Assembly: GCF_024808875.1 (NCBI RefSeq)
Contig: NZ_JANUCT010000006.1
Location: 62,001 to 126,000, forward strand
Origin: Methylohalomonas lacus
GTDB taxonomy: Bacteria; Pseudomonadota; Gammaproteobacteria; Methylohalomonadales; Methylohalomonadaceae
DNA length: 64,000 nt
Direction of reading: 5' to 3'
Below, in pieces: positions 34,154 through 43,521 of this stretch. Each line of letters begins with the position of its first letter. The stretch's first letter is position 1. The position numbers and the translations under genes were made by a program. Below the pieces are notes generated by a model. That model made no database searches. It was not told where the DNA came from and saw only the letters and a program-made list of their open reading frames with translations.

Positions 34154-34975
34154 TCAGGGCTGTGCCTCGCCGTCGGTTTCGTCGTCGACATATTTGTCGG
34201 CATAGTCCTCGGCTTTTTCCCGGGCGCGTTCGAGATCGGGCTCGTCCATCTTGGTTTCCAGGATGGCGATGTTGAGCTCGGCCAACTGTAGCCCGGCCTG
34301 CTCGGCCAGCTTGAACCAGGCGTAGGCTTCCACCCAGTCCTGCTCGACGCCCTTGCCGTCATGGTAGAGGGCGCCGAGACTGTTCTGTGCATCCGGCAGG
34401 CCCTGCTCGGCGGCCTTGCGATACCATTCGTAGGCCCTGGCGTGATCCTCATCGACACCGCGGCCGGTAAAATACATCAGGCCGAGGTTGTATTGGCCCT
34501 TCCTGCCGCCCTGCTCGGCCGCGCGGCGCCACCATTCAAGCGCCTTGCTCATTTGCGCCTGCACACCCTGGCCGCGGAAATAGATGAGGCCGAGGTTCTG
34601 CTGGGCATCGACATAATCAAGTTCGGCGGCCTTTTCATACCACTCGATAGCAGTCGCCATGTTGCGCTCGACGCCGAGGCCGTTGTGATAGAACAGGGCC
34701 ACGTTGTGCATGGCCTTGGGTTCGCCCTGTTCGGCGGCGCGCTTGTACCACTGCAGGGACTCGGCATAATCGCGTTCCACACCCTTGCCTTCGCGATACA
34801 TCGTGCCCAGGTAGAAGGCGGCTTTCATGTGATCATCGGCAGCCAGGCGCTCGAACTCCGCAAAAGCGCTGTCGTAATTACCGTCCTTGTAATCCTGGTA
34901 GGCGCTGTTGAAATCGGCCAGCACGACAGGGGCGGGCAATAACAGAAACAGCATAAGCAGTGCGGATTTGTGCAT
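34154..34975 (-). CDS. Sel1-repeat (TPR-like) exported protein
   Basis: A 273-residue protein with a signal peptide (ATG 34975: MHKSALLMLFLLLPAPVVLA). About six Sel1 repeats of roughly 36 residues follow (for example KAMHNVALFYHNGLGVERN, AQQNLGLIYFRGQGV, GQYNLGLMYFTGRGVDEDHA). It ends with a charged tail DKYVDDETDGEAQP. Sel1 proteins act as periplasmic scaffolds for protein complexes; the partner is unknown. The open frame extends to 35032 but without signal-peptide character. Confidence 0.88.
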   Translation of the reverse strand: MHKSALLMLFLLLPAPVVLADFNSAYQDYKDGNYDSAFAEFERLAADDHMKAAFYLGTMYREGKGVERDYAESLQWYKRAAEQGEPKAMHNVALFYHNGLGVERNMATAIEWYEKAAELDYVDAQQNLGLIYFRGQGVQAQMSKALEWWRRAAEQGGRKGQYNLGLMYFTGRGVDEDHARAYEWYRKAAEQGLPDAQNSLGALYHDGKGVEQDWVEAYAWFKLAEQAGLQLAELNIAILETKMDEPDLERAREKAEDYADKYVDDETDGEAQP

Positions 34976-35068
34976 GCATGCACCCGTAAAATCGGTAAGT
35001 ATTACTGAGTCAGAGACGCAAGACGGCGGCAAAGTTCCACATGGCCGCCAATCCGGAGAGGCGTGAAA

Positions 35069-35719
35069 CTAGGTCAGCAGGCGGTAGACCATCTGCTGCA
35101 CCGACATGACCGCCGGTGTCAGGACTTTGCCCAGGACACCCGTAACCAGTAGTACCAGCAGAATGATGAGCCCATAAGGTTCCAGCCGCGAATAACTGTT
35201 CGCCCAGGCACCGGGCAGCATGGACGACACCACCCGGCTGCCATCCAGCGGTGGTATCGGAATCATGTTCAGTACCATGAGCACTATATTGATGATGATA
35301 CCGGCCGCGCCCATCAAGTATAGGAACTCCACCCCCGATGACGGCAACGCACCCTCGAACAGGCCCGCCAGCTTGATAACCAGCACCCAGAACAACACCA
35401 TCGCCAGGTTGGCTGCCGGGCCGGCAATGGCCACCAGCGCCATATCACGCTTCGGGTTACGCAGGTTTTCCCAGGTCACCGGTACCGGCTTGGCCCAGCC
35501 GAATACAAACGGGCTGACCAGGAGCAACAGCAACGGCATGGCGATTGTGCCGATCGGATCGATATGCCGGACCGGATTCAGCGTCAGGCGCCCCATCATC
35601 TCGGCAGTACGATCGCCCAGGTATTTCGCGGCCCAGCCATGTGCCACCTCGTGCAGCGTGATGGCAAAGATGACCGGCAGGGCCCAGACGACGATTTTCT
35701 GTATCAGACTGAGTTCCAT
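35069..35719 (-). CDS. site-2 protease family (M50) membrane metalloprotease
   Basis: A 216-residue polytopic protease. It has HExxH in the first TM (ITLHEVAHGWAA, about residue 25) and the second metal-binding motif NMIPIPPLDGSRV. This is the compact 'YwhC/Rce1-like site-2 protease' form without a PDZ domain. ATG 35719 is preferred over TTG at 35740. The role is probably regulated intramembrane proteolysis, substrate unknown. It stands alone between Sel1 and DUF4124 genes. Confidence 0.9.
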   Translation of the reverse strand: MELSLIQKIVVWALPVIFAITLHEVAHGWAAKYLGDRTAEMMGRLTLNPVRHIDPIGTIAMPLLLLLVSPFVFGWAKPVPVTWENLRNPKRDMALVAIAGPAANLAMVLFWVLVIKLAGLFEGALPSSGVEFLYLMGAAGIIINIVLMVLNMIPIPPLDGSRVVSSMLPGAWANSYSRLEPYGLIILLVLLVTGVLGKVLTPAVMSVQQMVYRLLT

Positions 35720-35769
35720 AGGCGGCGCATTATAGCGCAATCGGTCACGGCTGGGGCTGGTGGCGTCAT

Positions 35770-36024
35770 TCAGTCGTCCCGGGTCGGTGCGAGCGGCATG
35801 GCATTACTGTCGTGATGATACTGCAGGCGTTCATAATCAATTCCCGCTGCCGGCGGCTTATCGCTGATCTGCCACTCGCCGTCGGCATCGCGCCATTTGT
35901 AAACCGTGGTTTCGGCCGGCGCCAGCGGTGTACCCGCCAGCCATCGCTGGCGGGCATCGCGATCGACGTACAGCCACGCGACGAGCGCGGCAGTGATCAG
36001 CAACAGGCCAATGAACCATTTCAT
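35770..36024 (-). CDS. DUF4124 domain-containing protein
   Basis: An 84-residue protein with an N-terminal TM anchor (MKWFIGLLLITAALVAWLYV). A short DUF4124 domain has YKWRDADGEWQISDKPPAAG, the usual 'KW.D..G....SD.PP' pattern. It is probably anchored with the domain in the periplasm. Function unknown. ATG 36024 gives the anchored form; an upstream ATG at 36042 adds six residues. It lies 33 bp downstream of lon. Confidence 0.85.
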   Translation of the reverse strand: MKWFIGLLLITAALVAWLYVDRDARQRWLAGTPLAPAETTVYKWRDADGEWQISDKPPAAGIDYERLQYHHDSNAMPLAPTRDD

Positions 36025-36057
36025 GGTTGCTCGGTGTATCACCCGGTAGCGGACGAC

Positions 36058-38553
36058 TCAGGCACTGACCTGCTGACCGGCCTCGGTGGGCGTCAGGGCA
36101 TGCTCGATTACATCGTCGACGTTTTCCATCCAGACGAATTCCAGCTGTTTGCGGGCACTTTCCGGTATGTCGTCGTAGTCGCGTTCATTGCGTTTGGGCA
36201 GCAGCACCGTCTTGATACCGGCACGTGCCGCCGCCACCATCTTTTCCTTGATGCCGCCGACCGGCAGCACCAGGCCGCGCAGGCTGATCTCGCCGGTCAT
36301 GGCCACATCGTGACGAATGGTACGCCCGGTGACCAGTGAAGCCAGTGCGGTAAACATCGCCACACCGGCGCTGGGACCATCCTTGGGAATGGCACCGGCC
36401 GGCACATGGACATGAATATCACTGTTATCGAAGTAACCGGTCTCGATGCCAAGCTGCAACGACCGTGTCTTCACCAGACTCAATGCCGCCTGGGCGCTTT
36501 CCTTCATCACTTCACCGAGCTGGCCGGTGAGAATCAGGTTGCCCTTGCCCGGAACCCGGCTTGCCTCGATGAAGAGAATGTCGCCGCCGGTCGGCGTCCA
36601 CGCCAGACCGGTCGCCACGCCCGGCATGCAGGTGCGCATGGCAACCTCGTTTTCGAATTTCGGCGCCCCCAGTATCTCCTTCAGATCGGACGTATCGATC
36701 GCCACCTGTTCGGCGTTGCCCTCGGCGATGGTCACGGCCGCGTTACGCAGCACCGCGCCGATCTCGCGCTCCAGGTTGCGACAGCCGGCTTCGCGCGTGT
36801 AATCGCTGATGAGATGCGTCAGCGCGTCATCGCTGATGCTGGCCTGTTCGGCAATCAGACCATTCTGCTTCAGTTGCCGATCGATAAGATAACGTTTGGC
36901 AATCTCGAACTTCTCCTCCGGCGTATAACCCGGCAGCTGGATGATCTCCATGCGATCGCGTAACGGCCCGGGAATGTTGTCGAGCACGTTGGCGGTACCG
37001 ACGAACATTACCTTGCTGAGATCGAAGTCCACACCCAGGTAATTATCCTCGTAGGTCGAGTTCTGTTCCGGATCCAGGACCTCGAGCAATGCCGATGACG
37101 GATCGCCCTGGAAGCTGGCACCAAGCTTGTCCATCTCGTCGAGCATGAACACCGGGTTACGGCTGCCGGCCTTGCGAATACTCTGGATGATCTTGCCGGG
37201 CATGGCGCCGATGTAGGTGCGGCGATGACCGCGAATCTCGGCCTCGTCGTGTACGCCCCCCAGCGAGGCGCGAACGAATTCCAGGCCGACGGCGCGGGCG
37301 ATGCTCTGACCGAGCGAGGTCTTGCCGACGCCGGGCGGGCCGACAAAGCACAGGATCGGGCTGCGGCCTTCCGGGTTCAGTTTGCGTACGGCCAGGTACT
37401 CGAGGATGCGTTTTTTCACCTTTTCGAGACCGTAGTGGTCCTCGTCGAGAATGCGCCGTGCCGCCTCGATATCGATGGTTTCATCACTGTACTTCGACCA
37501 TGGCAGCGCGATGAGCGTATCGAGGTATGTGCGCAGCATGGAATACTCGCCCGAGGCCTCGGGCATCTTTTCCAGCCGCTTGAGCTCCTTGCGTGCCTGC
37601 GCATCAGCCTCCTCGGGCATACCGGCGTCGTCGATGGCCTGGCGCAGTTCCTCGATCTCGGCATTGTCATCTTCCTCGCCGAGCTCTTTCTGAATCGTGC
37701 GCATCTGTTCGCGCAGCACGAACTCGCGCTGGCGCTCGTCCATCGCCTCGCGTGTCTGCTCGTCGATCTTGTTTGACAGCTTCAGTACCTCGATACGGTG
37801 ACTGAGGTAGTCGATTACCTTGTCGAGCCGTTCCTGGATATCCAGCGTTTCCAGCAGTTCCTGCTTTTCCACCGGCTTGATGTCGATAAAGCTGGCGACC
37901 ATATCCGCCAGGCCCGACGGCGAAGTCATGTTCTGGATGGCATTGCTGAATTCGGCCGGTGCCTGCGGCAACAGCTCCAGTCCCTCAAACGCCAGCGATT
38001 TCAACCGGTGTTCGCGCGCTTCAATGTCGGTGGTGATCGTGCCCTTGTCCTTGAGCAGGTCGACCCGCGACAACAGAAACGGAAAACCTTCCAGGTATTC
38101 CAGGGTGCGGAAACGTTGTTCGCCCTGACAGATAATGTGGTAGCTGCCATCGTCGGTTTTAACGTAGCGCAGAATACTGGCCAGCGTACCGTAGCGGTAC
38201 AGATCACCCGGTCCGGGGTTCTCGGTCTCCGGGTCCTTCTGCAACACGAGACCGATACGACGGCGATTACGGATCGCTTCATCGAGACCGGCCAGAGAAC
38301 GCTCGCGGCCGACCACGACTGGCAGGATAACGCCGGGGAACAGCACCGTATTACGTACCGAGACAAGGATCAGGACGTCTTCCGGGATGGCCGGCAACAG
38401 GCTCTTGCTGTCCGCCGTTTCGGCGGACTGGCTGGATTCTTCCGCTTCTACCGTGTTCGCTTCCTCGTCGTCAGCATAGCGCACGCTATCCGGCGCATCG
38501 CTATCGATGGCGAACAGCGGATCGTCGCGATTCTCGTCACGGGGATCGGTCAT
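36058..38553 (-). CDS. lon: ATP-dependent protease La (Lon)
   Basis: An 831-residue Lon protease. An acidic, variable N-terminal extension (about 45 residues) is followed by the LON substrate-binding domain ([22 protein letters not shown]). The AAA+ module has Walker [13 protein letters not shown] and Walker B VFMLDEMD. The protease domain contains the catalytic Ser in [11 protein letters not shown] and the Lys further on. ATG 38553 follows a GGAG. It degrades misfolded and regulatory proteins. A sigma-32-like promoter and a perfect dyad lie just upstream. Confidence 0.96.
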   Translation of the reverse strand: MTDPRDENRDDPLFAIDSDAPDSVRYADDEEANTVEAEESSQSAETADSKSLLPAIPEDVLILVSVRNTVLFPGVILPVVVGRERSLAGLDEAIRNRRRIGLVLQKDPETENPGPGDLYRYGTLASILRYVKTDDGSYHIICQGEQRFRTLEYLEGFPFLLSRVDLLKDKGTITTDIEAREHRLKSLAFEGLELLPQAPAEFSNAIQNMTSPSGLADMVASFIDIKPVEKQELLETLDIQERLDKVIDYLSHRIEVLKLSNKIDEQTREAMDERQREFVLREQMRTIQKELGEEDDNAEIEELRQAIDDAGMPEEADAQARKELKRLEKMPEASGEYSMLRTYLDTLIALPWSKYSDETIDIEAARRILDEDHYGLEKVKKRILEYLAVRKLNPEGRSPILCFVGPPGVGKTSLGQSIARAVGLEFVRASLGGVHDEAEIRGHRRTYIGAMPGKIIQSIRKAGSRNPVFMLDEMDKLGASFQGDPSSALLEVLDPEQNSTYEDNYLGVDFDLSKVMFVGTANVLDNIPGPLRDRMEIIQLPGYTPEEKFEIAKRYLIDRQLKQNGLIAEQASISDDALTHLISDYTREAGCRNLEREIGAVLRNAAVTIAEGNAEQVAIDTSDLKEILGAPKFENEVAMRTCMPGVATGLAWTPTGGDILFIEASRVPGKGNLILTGQLGEVMKESAQAALSLVKTRSLQLGIETGYFDNSDIHVHVPAGAIPKDGPSAGVAMFTALASLVTGRTIRHDVAMTGEISLRGLVLPVGGIKEKMVAAARAGIKTVLLPKRNERDYDDIPESARKQLEFVWMENVDDVIEHALTPTEAGQQVSA

Positions 38554-38577
38554 GCAGGTCTCCGGCCGCAGGCAGGC

Positions 38578-38603
38578 ATTGAAGTTCATTACTGGACTTC
38601 AAT
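38578..38603. promoter_or_regulatory. perfect dyad in the lon leader
   Basis: ATTGAAGT, ten bases, ACTTCAAT: 8-bp arms without mismatch, spanning the predicted transcription start of lon. It could be an operator or a leader hairpin. Confidence 0.4.
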
Positions 38604-38630
38604 ATGGGTACGCCGGCGGCTGATTACAAG
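38602..38630 (-). promoter_or_regulatory. sigma-32-like heat-shock promoter of lon
   Basis: Minus strand: CTTGTAA (38624-38630), 14 bp, ACCCATAT (38602-38609). The heat-shock consensus is CTTGAAA and CCCCATNT, so each element has one mismatch. Confidence 0.5.
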
Positions 38631-38696
38631 GCCCGTCGGCAGACACGGCGAGCGGCGATTTGTTCGCCGGCTGTGGCCGACCCCGGTAGCACGTGC

Positions 38697-39557
38697 TTAC
38701 TGAACACCCTCGGCCTGGCTCTGACGCCGGGGCTCCAGCCAGCGGGCGCCTTCATCATCGGCGTCGACGCCAAGACCGGCAAAATCGAACAGCTCACGAT
38801 CGAGCATGTGCGACGGTACGACGTTTTGCAGACTGGTCAGCAACGTCTCGATACGGCCGGGATACTGGCGCTGCCAGTCATTCAGCATTTGCTTGACCAC
38901 CTGCCGCTGCAGGTTTTCCTGTGAGCCGCACAGCGTGCACGGGATGATCGGGAATTCACGCGCCTCGGCGTAAGCCTTGATATCGTGCTCGCGGCAGTAC
39001 GCAAGCGGCCGGATGACGACATTGCGGCCATCATCGGACTGCAGTTTCGGCGGCATGGTCTTGACCTTGCCGCCGTAGAACATGTTCAGAAACAGGGTCT
39101 CCAGCATGTCATCGGCGTGGTGACCGAGCGCGATGCGGGTAAAGCCCTGCTCGGCGGCAAAACTGTACAGCGAACCACGCCGCAGGCGTGAACACAGTCC
39201 GCACATCGTCTTGCCTTCCGGGATCACGCGCTTGACCACGCTGTAGGTGTCCTGCTCGAGGATGTGGTAGGGAATAGCGCGGCTGTCCAGGTAGTCCGGC
39301 AGCACGTGTTCGGGAAACCCCGGCTGCTTCTGATCGAGATTGACGGCGGTCAGCTCAAAGTGCACCGGTGCACTGCGCTGCAGATCGAGGAGAATGTCGA
39401 GCAGCGTATGCGAATCGGCACCGCCGGACAGGCAGACCATGACGCGCTCGCCGTCGCCGATCATGTTGTAGTCCTCGATCGCGCGGCCGACCTCGCGGCG
39501 CAGGCGCTTGTGCAACTTGTTGAATTCGTGCTGGGGTTTACGGGCGGCAACGCTCAT
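38697..39557 (-). CDS. ttcA: tRNA 2-thiocytidine(32) synthetase TtcA
   Basis: A 286-residue TtcA. PP-loop SGGADSHT binds ATP, and two CxxC pairs (CGLC about residue 121 and CTLC about residue 212) hold the iron-sulfur cluster. It makes s2C32 in certain tRNAs. The start is ATG 39557 ([15 protein letters not shown]); the frame is open to 39863 but those extra residues overlap the Rap1a-like gene. The C-terminus [13 protein letters not shown] is basic and variable. Confidence 0.94.
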   Translation of the reverse strand: MSVAARKPQHEFNKLHKRLRREVGRAIEDYNMIGDGERVMVCLSGGADSHTLLDILLDLQRSAPVHFELTAVNLDQKQPGFPEHVLPDYLDSRAIPYHILEQDTYSVVKRVIPEGKTMCGLCSRLRRGSLYSFAAEQGFTRIALGHHADDMLETLFLNMFYGGKVKTMPPKLQSDDGRNVVIRPLAYCREHDIKAYAEAREFPIIPCTLCGSQENLQRQVVKQMLNDWQRQYPGRIETLLTSLQNVVPSHMLDRELFDFAGLGVDADDEGARWLEPRRQSQAEGVQ

Positions 39558-39567
39558 GGTGATCGAC

Positions 39568-39945
39568 TCAGGTGCTTTCGGGGATGTCGGAACAGGGGTA
39601 ATTATCGCGCAAGGCCTCGCTGACAAGCAAAAAGGCCGGTTCATCGAGGCGCTCGGGATGCGCCTGCAGCCATTCGCTAACCTGGCCGGTAACGTCCGCC
39701 AGGGCCTGCGTTTCGGGATCGACACAGAACAGCCGCTCGTCTGCCGGCGCCATCTCCTGCAGGCTGGCCAGAGTCTGCACCAGCCCGGAGACGAACTGCA
39801 TGCAGTAGGATGTCGGGGCACTTGCGCCGGCGTCCGGCTGGCAATTCGCCAGCAGTTCGGCACCAGTCAGCAACGCCTCGTCGCCGTCGGCCTGGGCCAG
39901 CACTGTCAGCGGCAACAGCAGTAGCGTAAACAGCCATCGTTTCAT
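39568..39945 (-). CDS. Rap1a/Tai-like exported protein
   Basis: A 125-residue protein with a signal peptide ([21 protein letters not shown]). The Rap1a/Tai pattern is visible: ELLANCQP near the N-terminus, [25 protein letters not shown], hPE-type [12 protein letters not shown] and the terminal NYPC. Rap1a/Tai proteins are immunity proteins to type VI amidase effectors, but many chromosomal members are orphans with no effector nearby, as here. Cysteine count (four) suits two disulfides. ATG 39948 is an alternative. Ten bases upstream of ttcA on the same strand. Confidence 0.7.
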   Translation of the reverse strand: MKRWLFTLLLLPLTVLAQADGDEALLTGAELLANCQPDAGASAPTSYCMQFVSGLVQTLASLQEMAPADERLFCVDPETQALADVTGQVSEWLQAHPERLDEPAFLLVSEALRDNYPCSDIPEST

Positions 39946-40006
39946 CATCCAGCAACCTCGTCCGGTCATTCAGCCATGCCGCCGCGGCGACCGGGACCTC
40001 AGTACC

Positions 40007-40186
40007 TCAGGCCAGCACGATCAGCAGCAGGACGAATAATACCACCGCCGCAAGCGGCCAGATCACGGCCGGCCAGTCTTTTTCCGCTTCCCGGGAGCGC
40101 TGCAATGTCTGCTTGATGCCCGGCCAGAAGAAAAATATCAGCACCAGCGCGCCGACACCGAGTAACAACTGTTCCCATAAAGCCAT
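40007..40186 (-). CDS. small two-helix membrane protein
   Basis: A 59-residue protein starting MALWEQLLLGVGALVLIFFF, with two hydrophobic helices (about 6-22 and 42-58) joined by a charged loop (GIKQTLQRSREAEKDWP). ATG 40186 has AACGGAA upstream as a weak ribosome site. Function unknown. It lies upstream of the Rap1a-like gene on the same strand. Confidence 0.6.
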   Translation of the reverse strand: MALWEQLLLGVGALVLIFFFWPGIKQTLQRSREAEKDWPAVIWPLAAVVLFVLLLIVLA

Positions 40187-40298
40187 CGATTCCGTTTCCC
40201 GTTCAGTCGCTGTATTGAAATACCCGCCGCGGATGATCGCCTGATTGAGCGCCGGGCTCAAGCGACCGCGTCAACGCCGGCCGGGCATGCCCCTGGCA

Positions 40299-40323
40299 TA
40301 AAAAACCCCGCCGGTGGCGGGGT
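40299..40323 (-). terminator. rho-independent terminator of cspA
   Basis: Minus strand: CCCCGCC, 3-nt loop, GGCGGGG, then six T (A-run 40300-40305 on the plus strand). It lies 33 bp after the cspA stop. Confidence 0.85.
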
Positions 40324-40355
40324 CTGGAGCGTAAGCATGATTATTATTTATTGGC

Positions 40356-40562
40356 TTACTCTTTGACGACCACCTCGGTCGCATGAGCCCCCTTTGGCCC
40401 TTTTTCGAATTCATAACTCACGGCCTGACCTTCGTTCAGGGTACGGTAGCCATCCGCCTTGATCGCGGAATAGTGCACGAACACATCATCACCACCGCCT
40501 TCCGGCTCGATAAAACCAAATCCCTTGGCCGCATTAAACCACTTCACAGTACCGGTACTCAT
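40356..40562 (-). CDS. cold-shock protein (CspA family)
   Basis: A 68-residue single cold-shock domain: [16 protein letters not shown] (RNP1) and DVFVHYSAI (RNP2), then [20 protein letters not shown] precedes the ATG by eight bases. It binds single-stranded RNA/DNA and melts RNA structure. Followed by a strong terminator, so monocistronic. Which paralogue (CspA, D, E...) cannot be told. Confidence 0.95.
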   Translation of the reverse strand: MSTGTVKWFNAAKGFGFIEPEGGGDDVFVHYSAIKADGYRTLNEGQAVSYEFEKGPKGAHATEVVVKE

Positions 40563-40885
40563 TACATAAATCTCCCAACAAAACTTATTATTGACTCAAT
40601 CCCCAGATACAACCCGGCCACAGGGTCCCGGCCATAACTGTCGCATGCTGCCGGTAAGCGCCTGTATTCGTGGCTGTATTGTTTCCAAGCATAGACCAAT
40701 CATCTGCTCAAGGCCATACATGGCACGGCTTCTTTGGCCGGATTTTCCCGGCAAAAGCCGCTCATTTCGTGCGCACGTCCTGATTGCACTGCAACAAACA
40801 GCCACGCATGCAATGACCTCACAGGCAGTGCCAACAATTTATAATGAACAATCCGGCCACCGACACAGGGATAGATTGAACCCGT
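40563..40885. other. divergent promoter region between csp and MFS genes
   Basis: No gene seen. A -10-like TATAAT (40840-40845, plus strand) lies 41 bp before the MFS start. The csp side is A+T-rich over its last 45 bases and may hold a long structured cold-shock leader, which I could not resolve. Confidence 0.5.
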
Positions 40886-42196
40886 ATGATTCCCCGACAA
40901 CGCCTTGACGCCATCTATGCTTACCTGGCGAACGAGGAAGACGCCCGCGTTTGCCGCGACATCTCCGACCAGGCCTGCCGCGAGGTGCCGCGCAATTTCT
41001 TTCTCATCATTGCCGCCAACACACTCAGCAAACTGGGCGACACGCTCAGCAATCCCAAGACCGTACTCAGCTGGCTGCTGGAATACCTGCAGGCACCGCT
41101 GTACCTGATCGGCCTGCTGGTACCGATCCGCGAATCCGGCTCGCTGATCCCGCAGCTGGCGATCGCCAGCTACATCCGCCGTCTGGCTGTTCGCAAGTGG
41201 GCCTGGGTCGGCGGCAGCCTGGTGCAGGCACTCAGCATCGCCGCGATTGGCGTGGTGGCCATGCTGGCCGAGGGGGCAGCGGCCGGCTGGCTGATCATCG
41301 GCCTGCTGGTGATTTTCAGTTTCGGCCGCGGGCTCTGCTCGGTCGCCTTCAAGGACGTGCAGGGCAAGACCATCCCGAAAACCCGGCGCGGTCTGCTGGG
41401 CGGCTATAGCGCCAGCATCGCCGGCTACATCGGCCTGGCCGTGGGACTGGGATTCCTGCTGTTCGACCAAGACGCCGGTGCCGCTTTCTATGGCGGACTG
41501 CTGCTGCTGGTCGCACTGACCTGGCTGCTGGCAGCGGCCCTGTTCAGTGGCGTTGTCGAGGACAGTGGCGAAACCGGCGGCGGCGGCAATGCCCTGGCCG
41601 AGGCCCTGCAGCGCCTGGGACTGCTGGCCAGCGACCGTGGCTTCCGGCGCTTCGTCATCACCCGCGCGCTGCTGCTGTGCTCGGCGCTGACCGCACCGTA
41701 CTACATCGTCCTGGCGCAGCAGGAGTCGCACGCTGGCGATCTGTCCCTGCTCGGCCTGTTCATCATTGCCAACGGCCTGGCCAGTAGCCTCAGCGCACCG
41801 TTCTGGGGCCGGCTGTCGGACCGTTCCAGCAAGACGGTGATGATTGCGGCGGCGCTACTGACCGGCGCGCTCGGCATCGTAACGTTCGTCATCGCCACCG
41901 GCGTGCCGTTGCTGCATGAAAGCCGGTGGACCTACCCGCTGCTGTTCCTGCTGCTGGGTATCGCCCACAGCGGCGTGCGGCTGGGCCGCAAGACCTACAT
42001 CGTCGATCTCGCCGGCGGCAACAGGCGCACCGACTACGTCGCCGTCAGCAACACCGTGATCGGCGTCATGCTGTTACTGATGGGCGGTCTCGGCGCGCTC
42101 GCCTCGGCCACCTCGGCCGCCGGCGTGATACTGCTGTTCTCGCTGCTTGGCCTGGCCGGCGCGCTGGTCGGCCGTGGCCTGCCGGAGGTCGAGTAA
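40886..42196 (+). CDS. MFS transporter
   Basis: A 436-residue major-facilitator protein with about 12 hydrophobic helices. Segments suggest an MFS pump with an N-terminal cytoplasmic helix (RQRLDAIYAYLANEEDARVCRDI) and the loop PFWGRLSDRSSKTVM, resembling the MFS 'RxxGRxSD' loop between helices 8 and 9. The substrate is unknown. Divergent from csp; seven bases from the convergent DinB stop. Confidence 0.85.
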   Translation: MIPRQRLDAIYAYLANEEDARVCRDISDQACREVPRNFFLIIAANTLSKLGDTLSNPKTVLSWLLEYLQAPLYLIGLLVPIRESGSLIPQLAIASYIRRLAVRKWAWVGGSLVQALSIAAIGVVAMLAEGAAAGWLIIGLLVIFSFGRGLCSVAFKDVQGKTIPKTRRGLLGGYSASIAGYIGLAVGLGFLLFDQDAGAAFYGGLLLLVALTWLLAAALFSGVVEDSGETGGGGNALAEALQRLGLLASDRGFRRFVITRALLLCSALTAPYYIVLAQQESHAGDLSLLGLFIIANGLASSLSAPFWGRLSDRSSKTVMIAAALLTGALGIVTFVIATGVPLLHESRWTYPLLFLLLGIAHSGVRLGRKTYIVDLAGGNRRTDYVAVSNTVIGVMLLLMGGLGALASATSAAGVILLFSLLGLAGALVGRGLPEVE

Positions 42197-42202
42197 CGCG
42201 CC

Positions 42203-42733
42203 TCAGCCGGTCGCGGTCGGCTGCTGCAACTCGAGCCCCGGCAGCCACAGCAGATCGGTGACGCCCGGCTCAACCCCGGCCTGCTTGAGCAGCGTCGTCA
42301 CCTGGCCGCGGTGGTGCGTCTGGTGGTTGAAAAAATGCAGTAGCGCGTCACCGCGCCGGAAGCTGCGCGGGTTCGGGCTGACCAGGCTGGTGAAGGTGAA
42401 CGGCTGCGCCAGCCAGACGTCGTCCAGCGTCGCCACCCAGTCGCTGATCTCGGCATCCAGCCGCGCGCGGGCCGTGCTCAATTCAGCGAAATCCGCGTGC
42501 ACCGTCTCGTCCAGCGCACTGAAACGGCGCCGCGGCGCGACCTGATAGAAGCGATCCAGCCACAGCATATCGGCCAGCAGAATGTGGTTCAGCGTGCCGC
42601 TGATGGAACCGAAAAACGCGCCGCGGTCACGTTCGCGCTCAACCGCCGGCAGCTCGCCACAGCGCGCGTACAGCCGCTCGTTCATCCAGCGATTGTAGTC
42701 CGCCAGGGTCTGGAAAATCGCCGCCTGCTGCAT
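42203..42733 (-). CDS. DinB-family protein
   Basis: A 176-residue DinB/YfiT four-helix-bundle protein, probably a metal-dependent hydrolase or transferase. The three metal-binding His positions are visible: NHILLADMLW (about residue 49), and HFFNHQTHHRGQ near residue 132. A perfect dyad lies 41 bp upstream of the ATG. Function unknown. Confidence 0.88.
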   Translation of the reverse strand: MQQAAIFQTLADYNRWMNERLYARCGELPAVERERDRGAFFGSISGTLNHILLADMLWLDRFYQVAPRRRFSALDETVHADFAELSTARARLDAEISDWVATLDDVWLAQPFTFTSLVSPNPRSFRRGDALLHFFNHQTHHRGQVTTLLKQAGVEPGVTDLLWLPGLELQQPTATG

Positions 42734-42773
42734 GCTCTGTCCTCCTTGTTGCTCATCGCTCAGGCTATTACAA

Positions 42774-42788
42774 CCCTAAATATTAGGG
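42774..42788. promoter_or_regulatory. perfect dyad upstream of DinB gene
   Basis: CCCTAA-ATA-TTAGGG, six-base arms without mismatch, 41 bp upstream of the DinB start and 124 bp upstream of the MarR start. Candidate operator. Confidence 0.45.
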
Positions 42789-42883
42789 CGTTCCACCATG
42801 CCCATCACCACTGCGCAATCTACTGATTAAAAAGCTGATTGGCACTGAATTGGCGTGCCGGAACTGACGTCTTCTGGAATATT

Positions 42884-42901
42884 TATATAGAACCCTATAT
42901 A
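42884..42901. promoter_or_regulatory. perfect dyad, candidate MarR operator
   Basis: TATATAG-AACC-CTATATA, seven-base arms without mismatch, ending ten bases before the MarR ATG. MarR regulators often bind such palindromes in their own promoter. Confidence 0.5.
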
Positions 42902-42911
42902 ATTAGTAGCC

Positions 42912-43433
42912 ATGAAAAACAGCCAGCCCCGTGAACAATTCGGTGACGACATTCTCGTCGCCCTGCGCCGTATCATCCGTGCCGTCGACCTGCAGTCAAG
43001 ACAGCTGGTGCGCAGTCATGGCCTGACCGGCCCCCAGGCGCTGCTGTTGAAGGAAATCATCCTCGCCGGCGAACTCACCGTCGGCCAGCTGGCCGAGCGC
43101 GTCAGCCTGAGCCAGGCGACGGTCACCGATATCCTGCTGCGGCTGGAACGTCGCGGTCTAATTGAGCGGCAGCGCTCGCATGCCGACAAGCGCCGGGTGC
43201 TGGTCCATATTACCCTGGCCGGACGTCAGCTCATGAAAACCTCCCTGCCCCTGCTGCAGGAGAGTTTTCTCGATAAGGTCAACCAGCTGCAGGAGTGGGA
43301 GCAGACCCAGTTGCTCGCCTCACTACAGCGGCTTGCCAACATGATGAACGCGCAGACTTTCGAGTCTGATGACCGTTACGGCAGTGAAGCCGACAACGCT
43401 GAAGATCCGGCCCTGCGCCAGTCCGTTCAGTAG
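42912..43433 (+). CDS. MarR-family transcriptional regulator
   Basis: A 173-residue MarR-type winged-helix regulator: ELTVGQLAERVSLSQATVTDILLRLERRGLI (helix-turn-helix) followed by the wing RQRSHADKRRVLVHIT. It sits 88 bp ahead of the NAGGN operon on the same strand and has a palindrome in its own promoter. It is therefore a good candidate regulator of osmolyte synthesis. The C-terminal 25 residues are acidic and variable. Confidence 0.92.
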   Translation: MKNSQPREQFGDDILVALRRIIRAVDLQSRQLVRSHGLTGPQALLLKEIILAGELTVGQLAERVSLSQATVTDILLRLERRGLIERQRSHADKRRVLVHITLAGRQLMKTSLPLLQESFLDKVNQLQEWEQTQLLASLQRLANMMNAQTFESDDRYGSEADNAEDPALRQSVQ

Positions 43434-43521
43434 GCAGCGACGCACATCCCCCGTGGCTGGCCACCGGCCGGTCTCACGCAAGCAATATTTCTGAAAATAC
43501 AACAGGGAGTTCAGGTAACCC

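Noticed and set aside
42840-42854. TGGCAC-N5-TGGC, sigma-54-like, before the MarR gene
   Set aside because: The -12 element is TGGC, not TTGC, and the sequence also forms part of a short dyad; too weak to call.
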